This document shows, in pieces, positions 11,623 to 20,217 of a stretch of 64,000 nt of DNA (its first letter is position 1; each line of letters opens with the position of its first letter). Under the pieces are notes generated by a model. The model worked only from the letters and a program-made list of their open reading frames with translations, had not been told where the DNA came from and searched no databases. Source of the DNA: Nomia melanderi (taxonomy: Eukaryota; Arthropoda; Insecta; Hymenoptera; Halictidae); the NCBI RefSeq assembly GCF_051020985.1, contig NC_135003.1, forward strand, positions 10,595,501 through 10,659,500. The letters run 5' to 3'. Both the position numbers and the translations under genes were made by a program.

Positions 11623-11849
11623 ATGTTTCAGAAAATGAAGCTCGCTGTTCTAGCACTTTCAGTGCTTTTCATGTCTGCTTTCTATGTCGCGCCTTCCGAA
11701 GCGGTAACTAATCCATTTGACAATATTTCTCCGTCTGAAAACTGTACACTATATATGCTATCGTTTAGAAATATCTGATAATCATTTTGCTATCCATACG
11801 TTTATAGATTCCAGATCACGAGAGAAGATATATACCTCGTTTAGGCTGA
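11623..11849 (+). CDS. Second short secreted, probably amidated linear peptide
   Basis: This is the paralogue of the gene at 8680-8909. Exon 1 (11623-11703) encodes a 27-codon leader nearly identical to its twin, ending A-P-S-E-A before donor GTAACT. Exon 2 (11808-11849) follows TTTATAG in phase 0 and has 13 codons plus TGA. As in the twin, it starts Ile-Pro and ends Ile-Pro-Arg-Leu-Gly-stop, but the middle is different and charged (Asp, His, Glu, Arg-Arg) where the twin has Pro, Ser and Thr. The introns are the same length (104 nt) and nearly identical, so the change is concentrated in the mature peptide, as expected for diversifying secreted peptides. The terminal Gly suggests amidation. 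The frame that reads through the intron (stop at 11776-11778) is not expected to be the product. Confidence 0.72.
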
Positions 11850-12052
11850 TCACAGCGACAGAAAATAGAATGTTTTCTCCTATAAATAAAAATTAATATT
11901 GTGAAAAATGGAATACATATTTCTGCATTGTATTTCGACTCTGTTTTTTTTGTACATTGCGAATATTATTGAGACTATATACTTCTAAGCGGTAGAGTAT
12001 GTTTTGACAGTAGATTTTAATCCATAATTATCGACTACCTCTAATGAATAGT

Positions 12053-12713
12053 AATTATTTTAGTATTATTTATTTATTAGTCTGGAGTCCGTAGGAAGGC
12101 ACATTTTATACCACAAACACGTTATGGTTGAGCACAGTCTCAGAAAATTAATTATGTTTCCTATTGTAAATGAAACTGTAACATAAAAAATGCAATGTAT
12201 ACTTTTACATTGTATGTTTATTTCCTCTCTTGATAAATTGCGAATATTGTTATGAGTCGAACATTTCCGAGAGATCGAGTACAATCTTCGCAGTAGATTT
12301 TAATCCACAACTATCAATGACCACTGACGAAATAATAATTATTTTAGTATTATTTATTTATTAGACTCGAGACCGTAGAGAGGCAGATTTAATACCACAA
12401 CCACGCTTTGGCTGAGCTCAGTTTCAAAAAATGAATTATGTTCTCTGTTGTAAATAAAACTATAACATAAAAATTGCAATGTACACTTTTGGATTGTGTG
12501 TTTATTTTTTTTCTTGATAAATTGCGAATATTCTTAGGAGTCGAATATTTCTGAGAGATAGAGTACATTCTTCGCAGTAGATTTTAACCCACAACTATCA
12601 ACCAATGAAATAATAATTACTTTGGTATTTATTTATTAGGCTCCAGACTCTGAACGGCATTCAACAGGGTGGATGCGCCTTGGCTGAGGACAGTTTTAAA
12701 ATATAAGAGACAT
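12053..12713 (+). repeat. Tandem repeat of about 280 bp from gene 3' flank
   Basis: Units starting at about 12053, 12337 and 12615 share the opening AATTATTTTAGTATTATTTATTTATTAG, followed by a block around TTGATAAATTGCGAATATT and CGCAGTAGATTTTAA. The third copy is partial. The same block occurs once in the 3' flank of the linear-peptide gene just upstream, so the array appears to be an expansion of that 3' flank. Spacings are about 284 and 278 bases. Confidence 0.8.
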
Positions 12714-14390
12714 TTTCCATTGTAACAGAAATGAACGTCAGGGCAAATTAAATAACACGTTGCCAATAAACGTTAAGCAATTTAACAATTCTAATGTTAA
12801 TTATGGATTACTTGTGTAGTTCACAATTACCCTAATCGACTTCGAAACTTATCTTACAAAACTGGAGCTGAATTTGCCTAATTGTCGAATACAGTCCGCT
12901 TGTTCCGTTTCAATTTATCGATCACCAGATCTAAGGTAATATCGGCAAAGGCGTCAATCACTTCAATGTGTCAATACTCTCAACGATTCTTCTTTCACAA
13001 AATATCGAAACTCTCAATCGTTTATCAATATTCATCACTAGAAGGACCGTTTCTAACTTATTCCTCATCTCAGACCACTTATAGACGACAAAAAATGGTA
13101 CCTATTATTTCCCTAACACCACAAAAGAGAAAGTAATCATTGCGAGTCTTACATTCCGATGTTGGTTAAACGTAAAAGACTGTTCCCTCGGAGGAGAGGG
13201 CTCTAGATCAGACCGTAGCTATGTCCGCGTCACAGTCCACCCAAGGCCGTAATAGAAAATATAAATTCATTGTGCAGAATATTAAATACCCCGAGAGTCG
13301 AGTCGAGATACCGGCGCGATGCAGATCGCGGTATGAAATTACTATTCCAATTGCATCTTTCCAGCGGGCACCGCCCCGGCTACGCGAAACCGGAAAGGGT
13401 TAAGGCAGCTGGAAAGCTTAATTTGTCGGAGATAGTAAAATCCGTCGGCTTAATAAATATTTATAAAGCGGACTAATGTAACCTAAAGAATATTCATGAA
13501 AATCTTGCCGGTTACAGAGTGCGGGCCGCGCGTGCGGCTGTCGTATCGCGTACCGCGCGCATCCGACGACGCGGCGGCGTTTTCAAGAAAACAGAAAGTA
13601 ATACGCCCGGAGAAACTGAGGCCAGATGGTAGCCGGGCGCCGATGCGACTTGTAATCTTCCTTATTCCGAGCTCGCGATTCGCCTCATAGCGTGCACCCG
13701 CGGAAACTCGGTCCTCGCGACGCCGAACTCGGGAGCAACTACCGAAAAGCGGCGGTAACCGGGTCGATGGGAAGTGAAATGAAATACTGATACGTTCGCG
13801 GGTCGAGGAGGAGCCGGAGAAGGGTTAAATGCGGAATTAAGCGAGTACTTAGATGGGCCGTTGAGACCATTGATCGCGAGGGTTCAATTTCGTAGATCAT
13901 CGAATCACAATTTCGCGGGTAAAATTGAACCGTTCGCTGAACAACGCGATCAATTTCGGTAATTGTTAACAATTTTTTGGAATATGGCAGACTGAAGAGT
14001 GGCGCTGATTTTTTGCATTTACGTGCGGAGTAATCGTTAGATTTTCCACTTGAAGGACTTGAAGGATTCGTTTTGATTCCTTGTGTTGATTTGTATTTAC
14101 ATACTTAGGTCGATTAATTAATTAAAACTTATATTAACTTATATTACAGTAGTAGATTCACTTATGGGTTTATAAAACGTTTGTTTAATGCTGTCTTCGT
14201 GGTCTGGAAGTCCAATTACATTTTCAGCGGTGCTTATTATGTTCAGAATCGTGAAACTCATTATATTGGAAACGTTATTTGATTACGAAACGTAATCATT
14301 GATTCATAGGAGAAAATAATTATCACAGTACCAGACCAGTTCCGTTGGATACGATGAAATGCATAAATTAAAGGAACTCTACGTTTTTAC
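12714..14390. other. Non-coding spacer between the linear-peptide genes and the cysteine-peptide array
   Basis: No supported gene. 13.2-13.9 kb is distinctly more GC-rich than its surroundings. Open frames at 12882, 13221, 13496 (+) and 13739 (-) show no domain, leader or splice context. Confidence 0.55.
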
Positions 14391-14462
14391 CTTAGATTTC
14401 ATAAAATTCGCTCACATTAAAATGAGAGAAACTAATAACAGCAGAATTTCGTGCGTTTTTAT
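14391..14462 (-). pseudogene. Dead leader exon (lost start, in-frame stop)
   Basis: Read on the minus strand, this segment aligns codon for codon with the leader exons of the array, in particular the one at 15223-15300. The core L-L-L-L-V-S-L-I-L-M is intact. However, the expected start codon is ATA instead of ATG (14462), and the codon after the final Met of the core is TGA where the relative has TCA (Ser). A GTAAAA donor follows at 14390. No mature exon was found downstream. The two lesions make it a non-functional relic. The similarity was found by eye but extends over more than 15 codons in register. Confidence 0.7.
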
Positions 14463-15222
14463 TACTAAACTGTAGTTGCATTTGCTTTTGTTCTTTTATA
14501 ACGAAACAGTCTTTTACAGCTTTATAGCGAAGTTGTAAAAATGTAATATATGATAACGTTTGACAATAAACACAGTCTTTCGTGACCAACGTGATGGAAA
14601 TTTGTAAATGGAAGCATTATCACTGTTTTATTAGTTTTTGACAGTTGCACATATTCCCCATTTTCACACGAAGGACTTCATTTATGATATTTATCATGTA
14701 AATGATCACGAACAAAATAATAACAAAATACACTAAGCTACGAATTGCATTTGCACGAAATAATATGAAATTAATTTTATTTATTTGTTTAACTTCTTTG
14801 CCAACGTATTAACATTTTGAATGTTACATATAATATGTATAGTGGACATGATTTATACCACAAATTTCATCTTTTTATGTAAATATAAAACGGTTACTAC
14901 AATTGATTTCATTTATTACATTAATTATCGCATTTGGAACACAAGTAACAATTGTATCAAGTATTCTTTTCCAAGAGTAAAATTTCAACGTCGCTATGGG
15001 CGTTTGTTCTAAGAAAGGACGGTACGTATATCAGTTGACAGAAAAGAATAACCGTGAAAATACTCTGCGCATATTGCGATATTTCATACTTGAACAAAGT
15101 CACTATACTAACTTTCTGCATGCCTCGGGTTCCATTAAAACGAATTATGATACGAAGAAACGTGAATGCAAAATGGTCCATGTACGACAAACGGAATAAA
15201 TTATAGGAACATCATCTCTTAC
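14463..15222. other. Spacer downstream of orphan leader
   Basis: AT-rich. This stretch should hold the mature exon(s) of the leader at 15223-15300 if that gene is intact. The best acceptor on the minus strand is CTTTCTTAG before about 15009, but in phase 0 it meets a stop after four codons. No four-cysteine exon is visible. Confidence 0.4.
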
Positions 15223-15300
15223 CCATACTGATTCTACGAAGTTCCCTGACATCAAAATGAGAGCAACAACTAAAAGCAGAAGATTGAGTTTCTGGTTCAT
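15223..15300 (-). CDS. Leader exon of an array member, mature exon not identified
   Basis: A 26-codon signal peptide exon starts at the ATG at 15300: hydrophilic start M-N-Q-K, a Leu/Val core, then L-M-S-G-N-F-V-E-S-V-W. A strong donor, GTAAGA, follows in phase 0. Upstream it has a TATA-like ATATAAAAAG and the CAATTTCGGC box (minus strand, 15384-15393) shared with two other members. The larger frame beginning at 15351 is less likely because the aligned relatives start at this ATG. Downstream I could not find a convincing exon 2: the best acceptor gives only four codons before a stop. Either the peptide is very short, the mature exon has been lost, or the exon is too diverged to see. Confidence 0.5.
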
Positions 15301-15383
15301 GATTGCATGAGTTAAATCCCATGCATTTTTCCCAGAAAATTGCAATGGCATTCGCGTAGTTTTCTTTTTATATGTAAAAATAT

Positions 15384-15393
15384 GCCGAAATTG
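15384..15393 (-). promoter_or_regulatory. CAATTTCGGC promoter box (orphan leader gene)
   Basis: CAATTTCGGC on the minus strand lies about 15-20 bases upstream of the TATA-like motif. The same box in the same position occurs at 20218-20227 and, with one change, at 19374-19383. Confidence 0.5.
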
Positions 15394-15931
15394 TGTCGTA
15401 AACAGACGCGCAAATACTTAAAAATATGATTCGGTTTATGCGACTATTTTATAACAGTAAATACTACTTTTCATGACCATAGAATATCATCATAGAAGAT
15501 CATACATTTCCGGTAATTCATAAATATCATTTGTTTTTTTATAGTGTCTGTTTAAAATGTGAAATTATACATGTACTAAAACTTATATTATATTTTTAAA
15601 CTATAAGTATTATCAAACAGTATCTTTAGAATTGTTGCCATTATTACGGCAGCGGCACAATCCATCTTTTTTATATGAAAAATATAACGAAAATATTGGA
15701 AAATGTAGATTACGTAAATATTAATAGAAGCAATCAGTATTTTTGAATTTTAAAGAGAATCGTGTGTGACATGATAAGGGGTAAAGAAGTAAAAAAAATG
15801 ATAGGATAGTTTATATTTATTCGAGGAAATTCTCAGTGAAATTTTCTGTATTTTAATTGAATATATAGTTTATACGGTAGAAATTATATAAATTATATAC
15901 AATCTTCTAAAAACAGCATACACTGCTCCAA

Positions 15932-16202
15932 TTAACATTTAACCTAAAATGAAAGGTAATAATCGTTTTTATAAATATAAGTGCAATGAATTAATGAATT
16001 TATTGTGTTGACTTACGTTACATATCATTGAAAGAGAAGACATCTTTGACAATTTGTTCTTTTTGCTGAGGATTCCTTCATATACATCCATACGATAATG
16101 AGAAACAAACATTTTCTTACTCACAGCTATTGATAGAGTGAAATAGTCGAACATCAATATTAGAGAAACAAGTAGAAAAAGAAAGCTAAATTTGTGAGCC
16201 AT
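15932..16202 (-). CDS. Array member with reduced cysteine content (decaying copy of the triplicated gene)
   Basis: This is the first (3'-most) copy of a tandem triplication. Exon 1 (16125-16202, 26 codons) encodes a leader M-A-H-K-F-S-F-L-F-L-L-V-S-L-I-L-M, ending S-I-A before donor GTGAGT. Exon 3 (15932-15943) is Val-Lys-Cys-stop after TTTTAG, as in the sisters. Exon 2 is shortened: by alignment it runs 16017-16043 (nine codons) and keeps only the last of the three cysteines, ahead of a good donor GTAAGT. The acceptor is degenerate (purine-rich GTCAAAG). The frame is still open, so a two-cysteine peptide remains possible, but loss of two cysteines and of the pyrimidine tract suggests decay. 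The sisters at 16653-16967 and 17422-17736 are intact. Confidence 0.5.
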
Positions 16203-16314
16203 GACTGTTCGAATTACCCCTGCGTTGTGGTTGTATAAACATACTCTATTTTATCTACTGTATACATACAAAATCACCTTCAGTGGTATGGCATTGATAA
16301 ACGCATAGATAGTG

Positions 16315-16344
16315 ATGTATGTGTACAATACATATTGTTCGTGA
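16315..16344 (-). promoter_or_regulatory. Conserved upstream element, copy 1
   Basis: A 30-base block reading on the + strand ATGTATGTGTACAATACATATTGTTCGTGAC (ends approximate) recurs upstream of the next two copies (17083-17113, 17853-17883). A looser version is upstream of the gene at 18490-18957 (19128-19156). It lies about 50-60 bases beyond the TATA box in each case. Confidence 0.55.
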
Positions 16345-16652
16345 CAATTGTGGTCATACAATTATGTTTCACAGAAAACAGGAGTGAAAAATAAGAAAAT
16401 TTATTTCTGAATATACAAAGTGCATTTTAACTGCACGTGTGATTTTCACGGAATAATATTAAACGAACCACAAATATTCATTTGAAATAAAGTAATAATG
16501 GGAAACAGCGAAAGAATTTCAGTATATAGTATTTATTTGTTAATTCAATTACATATTTGCCAAACGTGTAACATATTTGATGTACTTTGTCCAATTATCG
16601 CAGTACTCTTATTCTTCTGAAAGCTGCGTGAAAACAGCCTACATTGTTCCAA

Positions 16653-16967
16653 TTAACATTTAAACTAAAATGAAGGATAATAAACATTTTTATAAATATA
16701 AGTGCAATGAATTAATGAATTTATTGAGTTCACTTACCTTACACTTTGCTGCAAGAGCTGGGTTCTTCCAACACGTCATGTGTTTAGGTAATATTGGGCA
16801 AAGTATATTCTGATTAGAAAATTAGATTTTTTAGGTGAGAATTCCTTCATATACATACGATATTGAGGTAAAAACATTTCCTTACTCACCGCTATCGATG
16901 GCGTGAAATATTCGGATAGCAATATTAGAGAAACAAGTAGAAAAAGAAAGCTAAATTTGTGAGCCAT
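16653..16967 (-). CDS. Four-cysteine secreted mini-peptide, apamin/MCD-like (triplicate copy 2)
   Basis: Exon 1 (16890-16967) encodes a 26-codon leader with core F-L-F-L-L-V-S-L-I-L-L and end S-I-A, then donor GTGAGT. Exon 2 (16738-16809, 24 codons) follows TTCTAATCAG in phase 0 and ends at a perfect GTAAGT donor; it has three cysteines. Exon 3 (16653-16664) is only Phe-Lys-Cys-stop after CATTTTAG and supplies the fourth. The cysteine spacing is C-x8-C-x9-C-x3-C. The closing C-x3-C is the helix-anchoring pair typical of apamin, MCD and tertiapin; the first loop is longer than in those. There is no terminal Gly, so no amidation. The introns are 80 and 73 nt. Two disulfides and secretion are inferred, as is a venom or defence role. 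An unspliced read would stop inside the first intron region. Confidence 0.75.
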
Positions 16968-17029
16968 GACTGATGTATCGAATTGTCACCGTACTTTGGT
17001 TCTATAAACGTACTCCATTTTGTCTGCTG

Positions 17030-17038
17030 TATATATAC
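17030..17038 (-). promoter_or_regulatory. TATA box of triplicate copy 2
   Basis: GTATATATA on the minus strand lies about 65 bases before the leader ATG at 16967, the same geometry as in the linear-peptide genes. A GACTCGAGTGGTG stretch follows upstream and is shared with copy 3. Confidence 0.6.
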
Positions 17039-17082
17039 ACCACTCGAGTCGGTGTTATGACATTGATAATCGCATTCGTAAT

Positions 17083-17113
17083 CATGCATGCGTACAATAC
17101 GTTTTGTTCGTGA
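17083..17113 (-). promoter_or_regulatory. Conserved upstream element, copy 2
   Basis: ATGCATGCGTACAATACGTTTTGTTCGTGAC (+ strand, ends approximate) is a near match to the blocks at 16315-16344 and 17853-17883. Part of this match is explained by the recent triplication. The looser copy at 19128-19156 is the more informative comparison. Confidence 0.55.
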
Positions 17114-17421
17114 CAGTTGTGGTCATGAAATTATGTTTTACAGAAAACGGGGGTGAAGGATAAGAAAATTTATTTCTGAATACGCAAAGCGCATTTTAAC
17201 TGCACGTGTGATTGTCACGGAATAATATTAAACGAACCACAAATATTCATTTGAAATAGAGTAACAATGGGAAACAGCGAAAGAATTTCAGTATATAGTA
17301 TTTATTTGTTAATTCAATTACATTTTTGCCAAACGTGTAACATATTTGATGTATTTTGTCCAATTGTCGCAGTACTCTCATTCTTCTGAAAGCTGAGTGA
17401 AAACAGCCTACATTGTTCCAA

Positions 17422-17736
17422 TTAACATTTATACTAAAATGAAGGGTAATAACCGTTTTTACAAATATAAGTGCAATGAATTAATAAATTTATTGAGTTG
17501 ACTTACCTTACACTTTGCTGTAACATTTGGGTCCAACATACATATGAATCTTTTGGGCAATCTTGGGCAAAGTGAAACCTGATTTGAAAATTAGATTTTT
17601 TGGTTGAAAATTCCTTCATATACATACGATAATGAGATAAAAACGTTTCCTTACTCACCGCTATCGATGGCGTGAAATATTCGGATATCAATATTGGAGA
17701 AACAAGTAGAAAAAGAAAGCTAAATTTGTGAGTCAT
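17422..17736 (-). CDS. Four-cysteine secreted mini-peptide, apamin/MCD-like (triplicate copy 3)
   Basis: This gene has the same length and exon layout as the gene at 16653-16967: leader exon 17659-17736 (starts M-T-H-K-F-S-F, ends S-I-A), exon 2 17507-17578 (24 codons, acceptor TTTCAAATCAG, donor GTAAGT) and exon 3 17422-17433 (Tyr-Lys-Cys-stop). The cysteine spacing is again C-x8-C-x9-C-x3-C. Leader, introns and flanks are almost identical to copy 2, while exon 2 differs at many codons, including charge changes. Mature-region change exceeding intron change would fit positive selection; this is judged by eye. The last cysteine is encoded by its own 12-base exon. The role is inferred to be that of a disulfide-bonded secreted peptide. 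Confidence 0.75.
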
Positions 17737-17798
17737 GACTGATGTATCGAATTATCGCCGTACTTTTGTTCTATAAACGTACTTTACTTTGTCTGCTG

Positions 17799-17806
17799 TA
17801 TATATA
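17799..17806 (-). promoter_or_regulatory. TATA box of triplicate copy 3
   Basis: TATATATA lies about 65 bases upstream of the ATG at 17736, matching copy 2. Copy 1 has a weaker TATGTATAC at about 16259-16268, a further sign that copy 1 is decaying. Confidence 0.6.
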
Positions 17807-17852
17807 CACCACTCGAGTCGGTGTTATGACATTGACAATCGTATTCGTAATT

Positions 17853-17883
17853 ATGCATGCGTACAATACGTATTGTTTGTGAA
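17853..17883 (-). promoter_or_regulatory. Conserved upstream element, copy 3
   Basis: ATGCATGCGTACAATACGTATTGTTTGTGAA (+ strand, ends approximate) is the third copy of the block upstream of the triplicated genes. Confidence 0.5.
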
Positions 17884-17889
17884 AATAGC

Positions 17890-18489
17890 GGTTATGAAAT
17901 TAAGTTTTACGGTAAACACGGGTGACAAATAAACAAATGTATTGCCAGATACGGCAAGAGAATTTTAACTGCATGTTGCGATGGCCATGGAACAATATTA
18001 AGAGAACTGCAAATATTCGGTGAGAATTGAGTAATAATAGAAATTACTGACTGAGTTTCCAAAATCCATTTTTATGAATCGATAGTGGATTTTATGATGA
18101 CTGTCGGAGAAATGAGTGTTAGTGTTTTCTTTTATGTGGAGGGTATGATGAAAATAGTGAAAACTTTAGATAACATAAATACATAAAAAAAACAATGGAT
18201 ATTTTTTGCTATAATTGTTGAATTATAAACATTTTTCATACGGAACCTGGTGGAGGATAAAGAAACTCAAGGAATAGATATGATTATATTTTCCTAAATA
18301 TTAATACGCTGTCATTATACGCTTGAATATGTTTGGTGAGATGGAATATATACAGTAGGTAAAATAATCAGTCACGAACATTGTGTATTTATTCAGAAAT
18401 TTTATATTTTCCAACGCATTTTTACATGTTTAGTAGGAATTCAGATAAGATCAGTGATCAACCTATTTTCATTACACCCCACTTGATTC
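17890..18489. other. AT-rich spacer in the array
   Basis: No gene seen between the promoter of triplicate copy 3 and the 3' end of the next gene. Confidence 0.5.
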
Positions 18490-18957
18490 TTATTTCTTTC
18501 CTCGCCCTAGTCTTCTACACATTTCCTATTAAACAAAAAAAAGGAAATGAGCATCAATGTTCCATTACTAGTTATTATTAAAGATATTTAAATACGTCCA
18601 ATGTATAAAATGCAATGAATATTGTTTAATATTGTTTGAAATTTTGACAGTACCGGGCATACTTCTTCCATGAGAGGTGAACCGCAAAACTGTGCAGGTA
18701 AGCCATTTCCGCATCTTGGTGAATCCTTAAAGAGACACATCATATAAATGATAATGAACGTGAAATCGATTGCTAAATAGTTGTTTTCCTGTTATTTTTT
18801 TCTTATTTTAGTTATATGGTACAGAATACATAACAAAAAACATTTGTATGCGAATAAAACAAAATTGTTTACTTACTCCCTCAGAGGGAGTCACCAAAAA
18901 GCCTGAGAGTAAAATGGCAGAGAGTACAAAGAAAAGGATATTAATAGCTTGAGTCAT
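18490..18957 (-). CDS. Four-cysteine secreted mini-peptide, apamin/MCD-like
   Basis: Exon 1 (18877-18957) encodes a 27-codon leader ending F-L-V-T-P-S-E-G before donor GTAAGT. A second ATG lies directly upstream at 18960, but the 27-codon form matches the sister genes. Exon 2 (18654-18725, 24 codons) follows CTCTTTAAG and ends Cys-Pro before donor GTACTG. Exon 3 (18490-18525) follows TTTAATAG and encodes eleven codons including a cysteine, Arg-Arg and a C-terminal Gly-Arg-Gly-Lys-Lys before TAA. The cysteine spacing is C-x8-C-x8-C-x3-C. The basic C-terminal tail after a Gly could be trimmed to leave an amide, unlike the bare-Gly endings elsewhere in the array; this is inference. The introns are 151 and 128 nt. 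Upstream lies a TATA box at 19066-19074 and, before it, the conserved element at 19128-19156. The orphan leader at 19212-19292 lies just upstream and may share these exons. Confidence 0.75.
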
Positions 18958-19065
18958 CATTCCTTTTTGAATTCTTGATATTCACAAAAAAATAGGAAAA
19001 GGTGATTATGGAATTTCTCTGTCAAATTGTCACCGCTCTTGCGTTAAGACGTTTCGCTTCTTTCG

Positions 19066-19074
19066 CTTTATATA
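19066..19074 (-). promoter_or_regulatory. TATA box
   Basis: TATATAAAG on the minus strand lies about 110 bases before the leader at 18957, farther than in the sister genes. Confidence 0.55.
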
Positions 19075-19127
19075 CACAAAAACATTTTCGACATTATAAC
19101 ATCCGTGAGTAGGTGGGACAACATTCG

Positions 19128-19156
19128 TGCGTGCAATGTGTATTCTTCATGACCAT
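19128..19156 (-). promoter_or_regulatory. Conserved upstream element (diverged copy)
   Basis: GTGCGTGCAATGTGTATTCTTCATGACCAT (+ strand, ends approximate) is similar to the blocks upstream of the three triplicated genes. Because this gene is not part of the recent triplication, conservation here is better evidence for a functional promoter element. Confidence 0.5.
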
Positions 19157-19211
19157 TATCACTCTAATGAATGGAAAATGTTGGATTGATTTAGAAAAAA
19201 CCATAACTTAC

Positions 19212-19292
19212 CCCAACCACCGGTGCAATAAAATATTCCGACACTAAAATAAGGGAAACGAATAACAAAAGAAATTGGCACTTTCTGTTCAT
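19212..19292 (-). CDS. Orphan leader exon, possibly splicing to the next gene's 3' exons
   Basis: A clean 27-codon leader exon: start M-N-R-K, a Leu-rich core, end S-E-Y-F-I-A-P-V-V-G, then a strong donor GTAAGT. A TATA-like ACATAAAAGG and a CGAAATTG box (19374-19383) precede it, so it looks transcribed. The intron start resembles that of the gene at 19773-20135 for about 45 bases, then runs straight into the promoter of the gene at 18490-18957. There is no room for, and no trace of, its own cysteine exon. It is either a leader duplicated without its mature exons, or it splices over the next leader to the exon at 18725, which is in the same phase. For honeybee apamin and MCD, two tandem genes are known to share a 3' exon, which makes sharing plausible here. 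Confidence 0.55.
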
Positions 19293-19373
19293 GATGTTGT
19301 ATTGTGTATTTCTTTAGTTTTTTGTTACTGTATGTCCACTGTAATTGCTGCCTCCTTTTATGTAGGCAACATT

Positions 19374-19383
19374 GTCGAAATTG
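19374..19383 (-). promoter_or_regulatory. CAATTTCGAC promoter box (orphan leader)
   Basis: This is a one-base variant of the CAATTTCGGC box at 15384-15393 and 20218-20227, again about 20 bases upstream of a TATA-like motif. Confidence 0.45.
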
Positions 19384-19772
19384 TGGAAGCTATAAATATA
19401 TGCGTGACTCTCAAAAGGTAGTGCGGTATTTTCAATGATAATACCTGTATGTGTAAAAAATGTACCAAATAACGTGCTTATCTATTATCTATTATTTTTA
19501 CTGTAATATCCGTACAATAACTTTTTGTAAAACTTTATCGTATTTTAGTTTAATTCTGAGGACATTGGAATTAAATTTAACCGATAGATTTTTTTCATAT
19601 TTAAGTTCGTAAATTGTTTACATCCCAAGGGAAATTTTCATTTGAGGTACTGTAAGAATAAAAAACAGTGATGGGTTCCAAGAAACAATATTTATTTTTA
19701 AAATTCAGTTACAGTATCGTGTAATGTATAGGACATACATTTGAAATACATTGACTGATCATGTCGTTGGCC

Positions 19773-20135
19773 TCATTTCCCCCAGTATATATTGCATTCC
19801 TTATATCCCAACTAGACAAAAAATACAAACAATTATAATTTTTATAGTAAGAATGATAAAATAGAAATAATCAAGCGTCCGTACCCCGCATCGTCTCCTA
19901 AACTGCGTGCTGCGGCAAAGGATACGTCGAGTTAACGTACATACGTTTTCCTAGCTGAAAACAAAATGGCGGCATCACTTATTCAACTTAGAAACGGAGA
20001 GAATAAATTAATTGAATAAAATGTTGTATTGAATTAGAAAGAACCACAACTTACCCCAACCGCCGGTGCAATAAAATATCCCGACATTAAAATAAGGGAA
20101 ACAATTAGAAAAAGGAAGAATGATTTCGCATTCAT
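19773..20135 (-). CDS. Four-cysteine secreted mini-peptide with irregular last exon
   Basis: Exon 1 (20055-20135, 27 codons) encodes a leader M-N-A-K with core F-L-F-L-I-V-S-L-I-L-M and end S-G-Y-F-I-A-P-A-V-G, then donor GTAAGT. The longer frame starting at 20318 runs through the TATA box (about 20199-20207) and is not the start. Exon 2 (19885-19950, 22 codons) after CAGCTAG is in phase 0, very basic (two Arg-rich runs), with three cysteines spaced C-x7-C-x8-C. Exon 3 (19773-19811) after TTTTTGTCTAG carries the fourth cysteine and ends Trp-Gly-Lys-stop, a Gly-Lys ending that could give an amide. With this acceptor the last spacing is C-x6-C, unlike the usual x3. A weaker acceptor 18 bases farther (ATATAAG) would give C-x2-C. 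The pyrimidine tract favours the first. Confidence 0.62.
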
Positions 20136-20198
20136 GGTTTTATATTCTACACTCTTAAATTCTTCACCAGTAAACAATTCCAACAGCTGTTCTTCCTC

Positions 20199-20207
20199 TT
20201 TTATACG
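20199..20207 (-). promoter_or_regulatory. TATA box
   Basis: CGTATAAAAG on the minus strand (ends approximate) lies about 65-70 bases before the leader ATG at 20135, with the CAATTTCGGC box at 20218-20227 just upstream. Confidence 0.6.
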
Positions 20208-20217
20208 AAAAGCCTGG

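Larger units (their letters stand above)
11219..12057 (+). repeat. Segmental duplicate of the first linear-peptide gene unit
   Basis: The sequence matches 8241-9107 over promoter, leader, intron, mature exon and 3' flank with few differences outside the mature exon. Differences include a short insertion near 11270 and the loss of about 28 bases near 11466. The duplication carries a full gene copy, annotated separately. Confidence 0.85.
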
